Part shown: positions 49,057 to 60,500 of the stretch, piece after piece
Layout: each line of letters starts with the position of its first letter
Position numbering within the stretch: position 1 is the first letter of the stretch
From: Owenia fusiformis
Lineage: Eukaryota; Annelida; Polychaeta; Sabellida; Oweniidae
Assembly (NCBI GenBank): GCA_903813345.2
Contig: CAIIXF020000005.1
Location: forward strand, 27,469,375-27,533,374
Direction: 5' to 3'
Length of the DNA stretch: 64,000 nucleotides
Made by a program: the position numbers and the translations under genes
The notes under the pieces: generated by a model
Told to the model about the DNA's origin: nothing
Database searches by the model: none
What the model saw: only the letters and a program-made list of their open reading frames with translations

Positions 49057-51282
49057 TAACAAGGTATTAACATGACAAAACAAAACGACACAGCATATGG
49101 TTTCAAATATGAAAGTTGAACTATTTGTTACTCTAACAGATGACAATGCCAAACACCAAGCTCTGGCACCAAACAAAAGTCACAATTATAGTATAATATA
49201 TACAAAAATTACAAGTATATAATTTGTACTTTTTTTCAATCACACCCATAAAATGGACAAATTACAAAGAGGGGATTGTCTGATTTTTGCAAAAAATACA
49301 AAAATCTATAAGATTCTTTTTTCATTAAGAAAGTTTACCAATTACCCAAATGCGAGTAAGTAGTTACCAATTTCACCACCAGGTGGCTGATTCGGGTCAA
49401 TTAACATGGCAGGTATATAAGAAAGTTCCCTTAAACTTGAATATTATCAATTTAAGTGGCTTAATTTTCATATAACCCTTATGTATCTGATACTTATACT
49501 AATGAAAATATGTCCAGTGAACCAAAATATTATCTGTCCACTAAAAGAAAAGATATTTCTTTTTTTGTGATTTTATAGCATGGGGTCTATGGGGAATCTC
49601 CCCGAGCTAGAAGTCACATTTTCAAAGAAAATTAATTTTTCAAAGTTGATAAACACTTTTTAAAACCACATTTCTAGATGTAATTTTACATGTAGATTTC
49701 AAATATGATATTACTTTGACTGAATTTTGAATTTTGAATGACGTAAATCAAGATTATTTCTACTCGCATCTGGGTTATTAAACTAAATGAATATGGTATG
49801 GTAAAATATGACCGACTTTATATGAATTTATGCCAGTTATGAGATCTACTGAAAAGGCACACTAAAAATCAGCCAGTCAAGGTCTTCATGACCTGTAACA
49901 AATACTTGTAACTTTATCTTTTCAAAAAGCATGATACTGCCGTTTTTTGAAATGAGTGACGATAACATCACCTGTATCTATTGACCTTATGTGAGAACAA
50001 TGGCTTGTAAGTTTAAATACAAATCAAAGCATTAAGTTATTGTGTTATGGCTCAAAAAGTGAGTCTCTAAGGGTATTTTTGATTAAAAATGCACAGAAAT
50101 TAAACAAGAACCCAAGTCCTTCTGCACAAAACATATTTTATCAAAACTGCTTTAAAATGGAATTTGGGTTGTTCTAAGTTGTCCCTTGTTCTCAGATTAT
50201 GGTTGTGTACAGTGAGGGCTGTTTTGAAATGATTTTGAAAAACATGGTAAGTAAACCTGTTTTAAGTGGAACACCTTTGGTACCTCTAAAGTGTTCCACT
50301 TGGGGGGTGTTCTACTTAGAGGTTCATTCAACATTAAGTCAGTTGGTCTTGGGGCTCTGAAAAATGTTCCATAAACAGAGGTGTTCCATTATTTGTCAGT
50401 AGGCTATGCTCATGAATGTTGAGAGATTCATGAGAAGTACTTTTTAACTCAAATATCTCAGAAACAGACGAGGCTGTGGAAATCTGAAGTGAATTCATTA
50501 CAAGTTAGAAGTGAATTCATTACAAGAAATAATGAAGTACAGGGGGACCTTGATTTAACCAAGATTCGATATTTTACCTTTACAGATTACAGCTATCATT
50601 ATCAATTTATCAGTATCTTGTCTTGAACAAACAGGTTGAAATTAAAGGCTCACTATACTTAATTTACTTAATATAAGAAAAAAGTAAGAAAAATTCATTG
50701 AAACATATTACTCACACACTCGCTCAAAGTTTGATTTGCTTTAATATTGAACCAAGAAAAAAATAAACTCACAAAGAAAAAATCATTTGAAGTTCAGAGA
50801 TCATTAACCATGCATGCACATGCTAAACAAAGTGCATGTTTTTAATTACTTTTGATTTAAAAGATGGCGACACTTCTATAATAAAAATGAATGTATCATG
50901 AATACAAACAACTTTGCCATCTTTTAATGATATTGATGAAAAATTGATATATAAAGCTTGACAGAATGAAAATATATTTTTGATTATTTATTGTAAGCTT
51001 TGGTCTGTTTGAGCTGTTGTTGGTGTCAAATGAAACATAGGGTTCTTATCAATACATTGGACATTCTATAGAATTCAAATAAAAGTATTTATTTTGCCCA
51101 AAACATTGAAAATAGGCAAAGTAGGCCTTTAATAAAGAAATTTTTAAGTGCAATGACATGATTGTAAGACAGTTATGTAACTGTCTAAAATCATGTGAGT
51201 TTTTTATAAGTTAAGTACCCTCTGGTAGGTCTAATCACAATGTGCACAAGCTTGGTGTCTAGCTGACTCTCTGAAGGTTATC
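49057..51282. other. Region between MCM3AP-like exons and GST; no coding exon seen
   Basis: Contains an AAGGYATTAACATG repeat start (about 49063), the second Harbinger-like MITE (49345-49774) and a hairpin-prone TGTTCCACTT region (50265-50400). No minus-strand exon with GANP likeness was found here. GST transcription must start just before 51283. Confidence 0.5.
49345..49774 (-). mobile_element. PIF/Harbinger-like MITE, copy 2 (430 bp, TTA duplication)
   Basis: Reverse-complement copy of 36885-37314, with the same length. Ends CCCAAATGCGAGTA and TACTCGCATCTGGG, flanked by TTA (49342-49344, 49775-49777). Few differences from copy 1, so both are young. Confidence 0.8.
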
Positions 51283-54200
51283 ATGGCGGAATACAAATTC
51301 TATTATTTCTACGTTAGAGGTATGATAACTATTTATTTCTAGGAAAAACTTAATTCATGACATGATATGTAACATCTTATCAAGTTTTGTGATTGTTTTA
51401 ATCTGTCATATATAAAAAGTTCTATATATTTTTCAAAACAGGTAAGGGTCAAATGATCAGATATGTCCTTGAAGACAATGATGTCTCGTTCGAGGATATA
51501 GTGATACCATTATGGTCACCGAAGATTGAGCAGCGTTGTCTTAGCGACCAGGGGGTTTATATTGAAGACTTTGCTAATCTTAAACTGGACAGGCCTAGCA
51601 AAGAATGGCAGGAGTTGAAACCAAAAACCGTAAGTTACTAATTATTTGCAAAGTGTGTCAAGTTTCCTTGCTTTTAGAAGTAGATATCATATCCAACCTT
51701 CAACAGCTTTTTAAAAACTATTGCCTTGTTGTCTAATGATGGTATGTTATTCTGTGTATAGGGCCTTTTAATAACGTTACAATAACAGTCATATTACGGT
51801 CTCAAATTCTAAAACGTAAGTGTAATGCTTCGGTCTTTCTAGAAAACCATGGACACACATTACTTTTAATCTGTGATGAAAAGTCATAAATTGTTCAGTG
51901 AAAAAATGTTACTTAGGTGACTCTCAGGAGGTATAATTAATCACAAAAGCTGAATATTTCACTAAAATAATGTTTTTTTTTCTGCAATATTGTTACCAGT
52001 CAATTTAAATGCATTCCTTCAATATATCCTTGTTTTAATTTTTGTGTTTGTTTCAACTGACTTTTGAAAAAATTTGTTTTCTCATCGCAGACATTTGGCC
52101 CTGCCATGTTTAAACGTAAACCATGATACCATGGTATACCATGGTTTACCATGGTATATCATGATCGGCAATGAAATTACCATCAACTCTGACCATGGTG
52201 GCAATGATGTTTTTTTGGTCAATTTTTGACCATGGTATACCATGGTATATCATGTTATACCATGTTTCATGGTATTTCATGTCCAAAGTTTGCCATCAAA
52301 TACCATGGTATTTCATTGCCATGTTCCTGACCATCATTTACCATGGTATTACCATGGTATATCATGGTTGATTGCATTTCATGGCATTTCATTGTAAGAT
52401 GTGACAATCAAATACCATGGTATTTCAATGCCAGGTTCCTGACCATAATTTACCATGGTATATCATGGTTGATGGCATTTCATTATTAGATGTGACAATC
52501 AAATACCATGGTCATACCATGGTATTTCATTGCCATGTTCCTGACCATCATTTACCATGGTATTACCATTGTATATCATGGTTGATGGTATTTCATTGTA
52601 CAATTTGACAATCAAATGTCATGGTCATACCATGATATTTTATTGTTATGTACCTGACCATCATTTACCATGGTATTACCATTGTATATCATGGTTGATG
52701 ACATTTCATGGCATTTCATTGTACCGTGTGACAATCAATTACCATGGTCATACCATGTCATTCCATTGCCAAAATCATAACTCTCATTTATCATGGTTTT
52801 ATCATTGCATTTCATGGTTGGTGGTATTTCATGGCATTTTATTGTCAAACCTGACCATCAAATACTATGGTCATACCATGGTATTTCATTGCCATAATCA
52901 TAACTATCATTTATCATGGCATATCATTGCATTTCGTGGTTGATTGTATTTCATAGCATTTCATTGTCAAACCTGACCATCAAATACCATGGTTATACCA
53001 TGGTATTTCATTGCTAAAAAGAACTCTACAAGAGTCTCAAGTCTAAATTTGGTCAGAGTTGAAATGGATCATGAAATGCAATGAAATACCACGTTTAACC
53101 ATGAAATGCAATGAAATACAATGATTGATCATGATATGCAATGAAATGCAATGGTCTTTCTTGCAATGCAGTGAAATACAATGAAAGACCATGTTCAAAA
53201 AGTATTTTTTACATGAAATATCTTTATTAATAAATGTTAATTAGAAAACCAAATTATTATAATTAGTGATTCTGATATTCATCAAAATCACAAATTTATA
53301 TACTTTTGTTCCTTTATTTAATAAATTAATTTCTATTATGAATAATTAAGTTAATAACCCTAGAAACAAATTTTCTTTTGTTAAACAAATATGCTTTACT
53401 TTTATTTGACTGTTGTCGGTTAACTAGGAGATCAACTTAAAATTTTGTAAGTCAAACCTCCAGTCTTCGATTAAACATCTTGACTGTACTTCATTGCATT
53501 TGATGGTTTGCAACCATGAAATACTGCAAAAAAGCAGTATTTTTAAATGCAAAATTTTAAGTATAGTTTCCACAGTATACCATAGTAGATCGCGATAATT
53601 AAATGGCTCCATTGCATATCATGGTTAAATGTCTAGACCATGATATCACTGCATTTGATGGTATTTGACCATGAAATACTGTGAAACGGTGGTATTTTTT
53701 AGATACAAAATTACATGTTAATTGACCATGGTATACCATGGTATATCATGATCGTTAAATGGCACCATTGCATTTCATGGTCAGGAGCGCGTTTTTAACA
53801 TGGAGTTCCCCATTGAAAAAATACTGCCGTTTCACAGCATTTCATGGTCAGAAACCATCAAATGCAATGATATCATGGTCAAGAAACCATCAAATGCAAT
53901 GATATCATGGCCGAGAACTTGACCATGATACCATTGCATTTGATGGTTTCTGACCATGAAATACTGCGAAACGGCAGTATTTTTTCAATGGAAAACTCCA
54001 TGTTAAAAACGCACTGTTAACAATGAAATGCAATGGTGCCATTTAACGTTCATGATCGGCCATGGTATTACCATGGTATTTCATTGCATTTCATGGCCAT
54101 ATACCATGGTATACCATGGTCATACCATGGTATACCATGGTATGGCCATGGTCCATTTCAACATGGTATCTTACTGGTCCAGATGGACTGGAGCTAGCTG

Positions 54201-57200
54201 AATGTTATGCCATATTGCGATATTTTGGACGCAAACTTAATCTCTATGGCAACAATGATATTGAGGCTGCCAAGATTGATATGTTACTAGAGCGTGAACA
54301 TCAAGCCCTACTTGATATATTCAAATCATTGTTGGTAAGTTTTAATTCATCATACAAGAAAAAAGCAACTCCCAGAGAAAGCAAATCCCACCAATCAAAA
54401 CATATTATATCATATCACTCAACTTTTTCACAATAACATAATAGATTGGAATTCTTGTTCACAGTGGGATTCTTGTAAGTACAAGTCTTAAGTTGAAAAT
54501 ATGCTAATCACACATACCCTAATCCTAAAATAGTCCATAATGAATGAAGAAAATGTTCAAGTTTAAGAATTTTGTTCATTTATCCAAGAATTATAAGTTT
54601 CTGAGTAGGTTTCTGTGCATGTCAAAGGTTGTGAGGTTTCTCGTTTCTCTTGAATATTTCTTACCCTTTGCATTCGTTTGACTTCACTTCTTAAAAGAGA
54701 CTAAGAGAGCTTCGTCTTCACTCTTTCAAACTAAAATAAACCTGTGAACTCACCGCGCCAATCAGTGTTCGTCGGCCAGATTTGACCGACGTTCTTTATA
54801 TGGTCATTCCTTCTGACGTCATCGTTGAGCCCGGAATTGACCAATGACTTGCGCATATTTAATTAGATCGCATTTGGCGTATATTTCTTCAAGCTCGCTG
54901 ATTGGTGGAAGGTCAGCGCGTAAGTCAAATGTGATTTACCAAAACTGTCACCGGTACCATCGTGGGGGCGGGGCTACTAAACTGTAATATGGTCTCTACT
55001 AGGCAGAGTGTAGTTTAACTAGACTCTGCACGCAGGGTAAATATTTCTTGACTTTTACAAGACTTTTACATAAAAATGATGATCTACATTTGTATCATCA
55101 AATTAAAAAGATAAGGTATAACTTTTAATTTTCTAAGCCCCCCCCCCCCAGGCACTCATTACAGAGAATACTGTAATCATATCTAAATGTGTGATTGATA
55201 AGATCTCAACAGAACTGAACATTGAACTTTCAGGTCCGAAGCATTTAATTTGCGGCTGAGAAAATTTTCATTTTGTTCAAGACATTCTCTAATGTTTAAT
55301 ATTGGCAGATAAAGTTAATATTCATTTTCAAACATTGTGATAGGGGTAAACAATTTTTGTAACAATATTTACAAAAAACTGACATCATTTTATTGGAAAT
55401 ATAAAGTGCAATGAGCAAAATGTTTCTCTTTTGCCCAAATTTAGTTGAATCGGCCGTTGAATCAATAGGGCCCAACTGACTCAATAAGTTCTATCATAGC
55501 AAGTTTAAACAATTGGATATTCACATCTATTCAGTTGACCATATGAGCCATGGGTTTCCATGATTTTTTGTTCCTTTTTCTTATTTAAGTACACATTGAG
55601 CCTCTTTTTGCCTTAAACCTCCAAAGCTTTCTAAAGCAAAGCAAATCATTAAATCTGAGCTAATGACAGCTATTGAAAGTAAAAATTATTTAACTAACTA
55701 TAACCCATATGCTGTACATGTACTTTTTTAGGTAAAACAAGATAATGCTGCAAGGATAAAGAATGCAAAGATATGTGATACCCTGGCAATATTTCAGGTA
55801 TGATTGTTCTTACATAAAAACCACAACTATCACCTCATCATTTATTCCTCATTATGAATTAATCATGTCAGGAATTGTAGTTCTTCTTAGCAAAGAAGAT
55901 GAAGTTCATTTCATTTTGGAAACACAATGAAAATCATGAAAATTTGGCATATTTTGATATTACTCATATCTTGGAAATAACACTCTTAGACTAGCTCAAA
56001 AAAGTGTGAAAGATGGATCTACTCAGTGGCGTAGCCAGCAATTGGTGACCAGGGGTTCGATTTTTTATGTATCCACAAATCTCCCCCTTCATCGGTGTAC
56101 CTCACATAAAAGTATTTTTTGTACATACAATTTACACCCCTCCAAAAGTTTTGATAGTTTTTGGTGAATCTTTTACTGAAAGATATTGAAATCTGGTAGC
56201 AAAAACATACATTTTATATAACAATTGTTTAATTGTTCAATGAAATCCAAATCAAGGGTTAGCATACATTGAGACAACTTTTGTAAAGGGCAAATTACAA
56301 CATATCTCTAAGGAACATATTTTTTAACGAGCTACCATTGAAAAATCGTCATTCCCAATTCATCATTCAAAGATATGTCAAATTCTGGCATGCTATTCCC
56401 ACACTTTTAGATGATTTTTGAAAAGAATCCAAATCAAAAGAATTTTATCTGCCATTTCATTTTGTAATAGAGGAGTTCATAATGACCTCATGAACTTACA
56501 GTTAGTTTCTGAATACTAGTATATTCAAAAGCAAATATTTTTGACGAATGTAATACTTATTTAATCATGGCGCACAATAAAAGTCGTAATGGCTGCACGA
56601 ATACTCTCAATTGGTACTGACGATAGAAGTGACAGATGACAAATAGTATTGTATTAATGGAATGAAACATAGGCTGAAATTTAAAAAAAAACAAATTGAA
56701 ATAACAAAATATCCACTGTGCTCTGTAGGCTCTAACATTAAACATCTCTCTTAAATTTCAATGCCTTGCAACAAATAAAGAACAACTAATGCTGAAAAAC
56801 TTATTTGTTGTGCTTTCTTTGAATTGAAAATAAAAACTGTGAAAACATTCCATTTTCTATCACCGTTCCGCTTATTTTATCATTAATGACGAGAATCATG
56901 AAATGATCCCTATCTCAGCTTATGTGTGCCCGAGCACTTTAATATTTTCCAAAGTATTATGACATTCTATTCTTCATGTTACACCTAAGAATAATTCATT
57001 TTGACCATAGGGATATTTGCCAATACTCAAACCTCTTCCTTTACTATTTTTTCCTACTGGTCATATAAATTGAATATATGTTTCTGGTTATTGCAATGAA
57101 TTTTTCCACAAATATTTTTTTGGGAGAAATCCCGACCGGGGGTTCGTCCGAACCCATCGAACCCCCGGTCCCTACGGCTATGCTACTGATGGAGGGATTA

Positions 57201-57535
57201 TTCCTCTACTAGGATCTGCTCCCAGTGTAAGATTCAATAATTGATATCCAGTAAATCAGTTATGTGCATTATACTGTAAAAATATGTTTTAGAAACTTCT
57301 GGAGAAGAATAACAAAGGAGAAGGCTACTATGTTGGAGATAAAGTCTCTATTGCAGACTATGCAATGTTAGATCTCCTAGATGACTGTACAAGTCTCTCG
57401 AGTACAATACTAGATGCCTACCCAACAATGAAGGCATTCTATAACCGCATGGCTTCAAGGGAAAAGATTGCAGCATGCAAAGCCACAGAAAAGTACAAAT
57501 CGTTCCATGTTGCTGGCAATCTTGGACTAAAGTAA
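51283..57535 (+). CDS. Pi/sigma-like cytosolic glutathione S-transferase, atypical active site
   Basis: Exons 51283-51319, 51442-51629, 52091-52115, 54183-54334, 55732-55797, 57293-57535; total 711 nt, 236 aa, all junctions in phase. The start MAEYKFYYFYVRG aligns with the pi-class N-terminus, with Tyr8 in the catalytic place. The C-terminal domain has LYGNNDIEAAKIDMLL, then YYVGDKVSIADYAMLDLL with the family N-capping box (S-x-x-D), then AYPTMKAFYNRM. The N-terminal domain is about 25 residues longer than usual (residues ~36-70). The thioredoxin-fold cis-Pro position reads FGPAMF, without the usual L/V-P. The glutathione-binding Q/E-S reads E-C (LELAECYAILRYFGRKL). So catalysis with glutathione is uncertain. 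The repeat-filled intron 52116-54182 and the 25-nt exon before it need RNA proof. Confidence 0.85.
52091..52115 (+). CDS. 25-nt micro-exon of the GST gene
   Basis: Acceptor CTCATCGCAG, exon encoding TFGPAMFK plus one base, donor C|GTAAAC. The 25 nt restore the frame between exon 2 (ends phase 0) and exon 4 (needs one base). The peptide lies where GSTs have the cis-Pro loop. The satellite begins directly after the donor. Confidence 0.65.
52116..54182. repeat. CCATGG-type palindromic repeat filling GST intron 3
   Basis: About 2 kb built of variants of TACCATGGTATACCATGG, GGTATTTCATTGC and their reverse complements. From 52120 to 53020 one orientation (CATTTCATTG) dominates; from 53060 the other (CAATGAAATGC) appears too, with an AT-rich island at 53200-53450. 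The ORFs here are read-through of the repeat. Confidence 0.9.
53724..54076. repeat. ~155-bp-arm perfect-looking hairpin inside the CCATGG repeat
   Basis: Arms 53724-53880 and 53921-54076 are near-exact reverse complements, with a 40-nt loop. Shared strings include GCGTTTTTAACATGGAGTT, AAAATACTGCCGTTTC and GAAACCATCAAATGCAATGA. A further diverged half-copy lies at 53640-53720. Confidence 0.85.
54750..55040. promoter_or_regulatory. GC-richer promoter-like island in GST intron 4
   Basis: In an AT-rich intron there is a 290-bp patch with CCAAT (54759-54763), TGACGTCATC (CRE-like, about 54814), ATTGGTGG (inverted CCAAT, about 54901) and GGGGGCGGGG (GC box, about 54964). Could be an internal promoter, an unannotated 5' exon region or a repeat fragment. 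No element ends were seen. Confidence 0.3.
56024..57188. mobile_element. hAT-like DNA transposon with CAGTGGCGTAGCC ends
   Basis: Left end CAGTGGCGTAGCCAGCAATT at 56024. Right end GGGACCGTAGG-type on the reverse strand: read inward it is CAGTAGCATAGCCGTAGGG, ending at 57188. Both ends then carry GGGGTTCG. Length 1165 bp with no transposase. CAGKGGCGTAGCC ends are common in hAT elements. No 8-bp duplication was found. Lies in the last GST intron. Confidence 0.6.
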
Positions 57536-57559
57536 ATTGGTACAGAAAACAGTACTTAA

Positions 57560-57922
57560 AGTCCCCGATAAATCGGTCTACGTATACCGCCGTGTTTACA
57601 TTAGGGGATTAGAAGAGTTTATTTTTTAATTAGGTATGCAAGCTATATCAATATTAGGCCTTCATTCATGTACTCGTGTGCATGTAATTAGCATGCCCTT
57701 CAATATTATGTAAACCAGGCTATTCAAGTCCTACATAATGTACACTATTTATGTGTGTACTACATTGGAATACAATTCCCTGGGAAACAAAACACAAATA
57801 CTTTTTATATGTTCAAAATGAGCCATTTGATTGATGTATACACTAAATAGCTTCATAAATAACATCTACAAAGTATATCTAATAGTAATTTTCCTGCGCA
57901 GTTTTAAACTATGGCGCACACT
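57560..57922 (+). mobile_element. TTAA-flanked repeat, copy 1 (363 bp)
   Basis: Flanked by TTAA at 57556-57559 and 57923-57926. Begins AGTCCCCGATAAATCGG and ends GGCGCACACT. TTAA duplication is the piggyBac signature, but the shared terminal inverted repeat is only AGT...ACT. It starts 24 bp after the GST stop codon, so the GST 3' UTR probably derives from it. Confidence 0.65.
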
Positions 57923-57926
57923 TTAA

Positions 57927-59692
57927 GTTACAGACACGAACAGTTCAAATTGTTGTCTGCTTTTTCTATAGACAATTGAAATGTGAACAAATCTTAATGA
58001 TTTTAAAATATTCTAAATAGGACCCAACTTAGGTAATTTCAGTGAAATTGACAACCATATTTTAGCCATCTTTTGATGATAATTATAATGAATGATGATT
58101 CCTAAGTTATGGCTCAAAAAATAGTTTTTGGTTAAAAATGACTAATGAGCTAGAAATTGTGGCTATTACAATATATCAAGACTTCTAAGTCACACTACTA
58201 TAGTGGTTCACGACTCGTATAAAAGGCTGTGGTGTGTACCTGTATGTCTGTGTACCTGTGCACATAAAAGAAAACAGGGCTCCTCCAAGGAGGGGTTTCT
58301 GGCTCTATCTTCGAGTGTAAAATATGTAAAATACGAAATATACCAATGAGGTATTGCTCGCCAAATATGGCGGTAACCAAGATATAATAATAATAATATA
58401 CCTAACACCTAGAAATGCATAAGATACTTTGTATGTCTAATTGGATTGTTTAGTATATTTTTGAAAGTACCTTATCAACATCTAACCTTCAACCGATAAA
58501 CCATTAATAAGAAACAGACAAATAAAAACAAATATATAATCATTACTAATAAGCCAAATAGGTTGCTCATGAAAGCCAAATGCAAGGTATAGTAGAGTGT
58601 AAGTGGTGACATAACAGGACAATATTATTGATGTATGAAATTTTGAATTCTATTTAAATAAATAGTGTGAGGGCTGTTTCAAAATAATTTTGACAAAGAT
58701 GTACATGGAATATTTCATTTCAAGATGTGCAATTTATCTTCAGAAGATGCTTCGCGGTTCTTAGGCCTCAGTAGGTTTATTCAATTCAAAAATGTTACGG
58801 TTCGGTTTATATCGGTTTGTTAATTCAGAAAAAGATTGTCTTTCACTAAAGTGATAAATCCCATTCATGAAGCTTTTTATTCTACTAAAAACATGATCAG
58901 AATAGAAGAATATAAAGCCACCTACCTCAGAGAAGAACAATTTTAAGTAAAATATCCAGATAATCATCAGTATTTGGAATAAATAGTACCATGGGTACTG
59001 GGCTCACATGGTGTTGCTTAAAAGTGAATGATGGCTAAAATGGGAGAAAAAAAGTTTTTGCAGATATTTTGAAACAAAATAATATCATACAACTACTCTT
59101 TACAGTGACATGGCTTTTTACAATGCATAACACCTGAAATTATTTGTAAAGCTAGGAAATGGGCCAAAAGTTAATTTTGCAAGAATTTTGTAAGATAAAT
59201 GGTCCAAAAGTGATTTTCCAAGACAAATATCGTGGCCATTTTGAAAATAGGTGAGCTTTTGAACCAGGAGTCATAGGGAGGTTTTCTATATTGATGTTGA
59301 ACAAAAATAACTGGGAATCCTAATCACGGTGACCAAGAGTTAACAGTGCAAATTGGCCCGGTCGTGTTTTTTCAAACTCTTTAGACGTGTGTTTTTGAAA
59401 ATTTGAGAGGTAGGTTGATAAATTTGCTCATGAAATTGCTGTCACTTGACTTTATGTAAAAGTAAGTAATTTATATTCCTTTCCATACTATATATTTAAA
59501 CTTCAGGTATCCGTAAACGTGTTATTTGCACGAATCGTATGCTATAGTCTTGTTATATCGGAAAGTGAGCAATTCTGTCAGTCTTATACATATTTTTGCC
59601 TGAAAATCACTAGCCTGACTTGTATTCAATAAATACATCGATTCATAAGGAAAGCATTCACAATATGTGCGAAAACCACAAGTTAGAAGAGC
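57927..59692. other. Intergenic, no gene seen
   Basis: AT-rich; ORFs at 58198-58408 and 58761-58967 lack any family resemblance. Contains an isolated AAACTCTTTAGACGTG (59374-59389) that recurs at 60233. Confidence 0.4.
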
Positions 59693-59696
59693 TTAA

Positions 59697-60192
59697 AGTC
59701 CCCGATAAATCGGGCTACGTATACCGCCGTGTTTACATTAGGGGATTAGAAGAGTTTATTTTTTATTTGGGTATGCAAGCTACGTATATCAATATTAGGC
59801 CTTCATTCATGTACTCGTGTGCATGTAATCAGCATGCCCTTCAATATTATGTAAACCAGGCTATTCAAGTATAATGTACACTATTTATGTGTGTACTACA
59901 TACAATACAATTCCCTGGGAAACAAAACACAAATACTTTTTATATGTTCAAAATGAGCCATTTGATTGATGCAAACACTAAATAGCTTCATAAATAACAT
60001 CTACAAAGTATATCTAATAGTAATTTTCAATTTCAATGGTGAAACTTCCCTGGTTACGATTATATGGGAAATCATCACGAGACGAAGATCGTTCGCCTTC
60101 CTGGCTTACCTCTGAATCGTGTACCTGGTAATCTCTTTATATAGTTTAGCGAGAGCGGTGCGCCTGCGCAGTTTTAAACTTTGGCGCACACT
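59697..60192 (+). mobile_element. TTAA-flanked repeat, copy 2 (496 bp, longer form)
   Basis: Same ends and TTAA flanks (59693-59696, 60193-60196) as copy 1, with ~120 bp more internally (about 60028-60160). The ORF 59620-59874 crosses into the element from outside and is not taken as a gene. Confidence 0.65.
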
Positions 60193-60229
60193 TTAAATAA
60201 GTAGCAATTGACCGAATAATATTTTTTAG

Positions 60230-60403
60230 ATTAAACTCTTTAGACGTGATCAAAAGATTGCGGTTAATGACGTTGACTTGTTACTGGAAACATTAAGACG
60301 TGTAGAAACTTTGAGGTTTAACGATTTGGAAGTGAGAAACAGCACAATTAACATTATGTATTTCCCAAAAAATGATCAGAATGTGGAAGAAGTTGTTGTC
60401 TGA
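60230..60403 (+). CDS. Possible 3'-terminal coding exon, unrecognised
   Basis: An acceptor-like AATATTTTTTAG precedes an open frame of 57 codons ending TGA at 60401. It reads FRRDQKIAVNDVDLLLETLR, VETLRFNDLEVRNSTINI and MYFPKNDQNVEEVVV. The amino acid mix (amphipathic charged helix, then a short strand-like end) looks coding, unlike the flanks. No family is recognised and no partner exons were found, though the assembly gap lies 100 bp on. Confidence 0.3.
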   Translation: MKLFRRDQKIAVNDVDLLLETLRRVETLRFNDLEVRNSTINIMYFPKNDQNVEEVVV

Positions 60404-60500
60404 GTAATACTATCTTCATTATTAACAATAATCAAATGTACGACATAATTTGTCAAGATTGATCTATGGAATCATTACAGAATTTGATACTTAAATCAAA

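Noticed and set aside
50575-50650. Possible upstream MCM3AP exon ending at a GTAAAATA donor
   Set aside because: The exon would end in the wrong phase for 48480 and the peptide does not resemble GANP.
52171-52943. ORFs of 63-128 codons on the plus strand
   Set aside because: Read-through of the CCATGG repeat.
59620-59874. 84-codon plus-strand ORF
   Set aside because: Crosses the left end of the TTAA-flanked element; copy 1 has a stop in the same frame.
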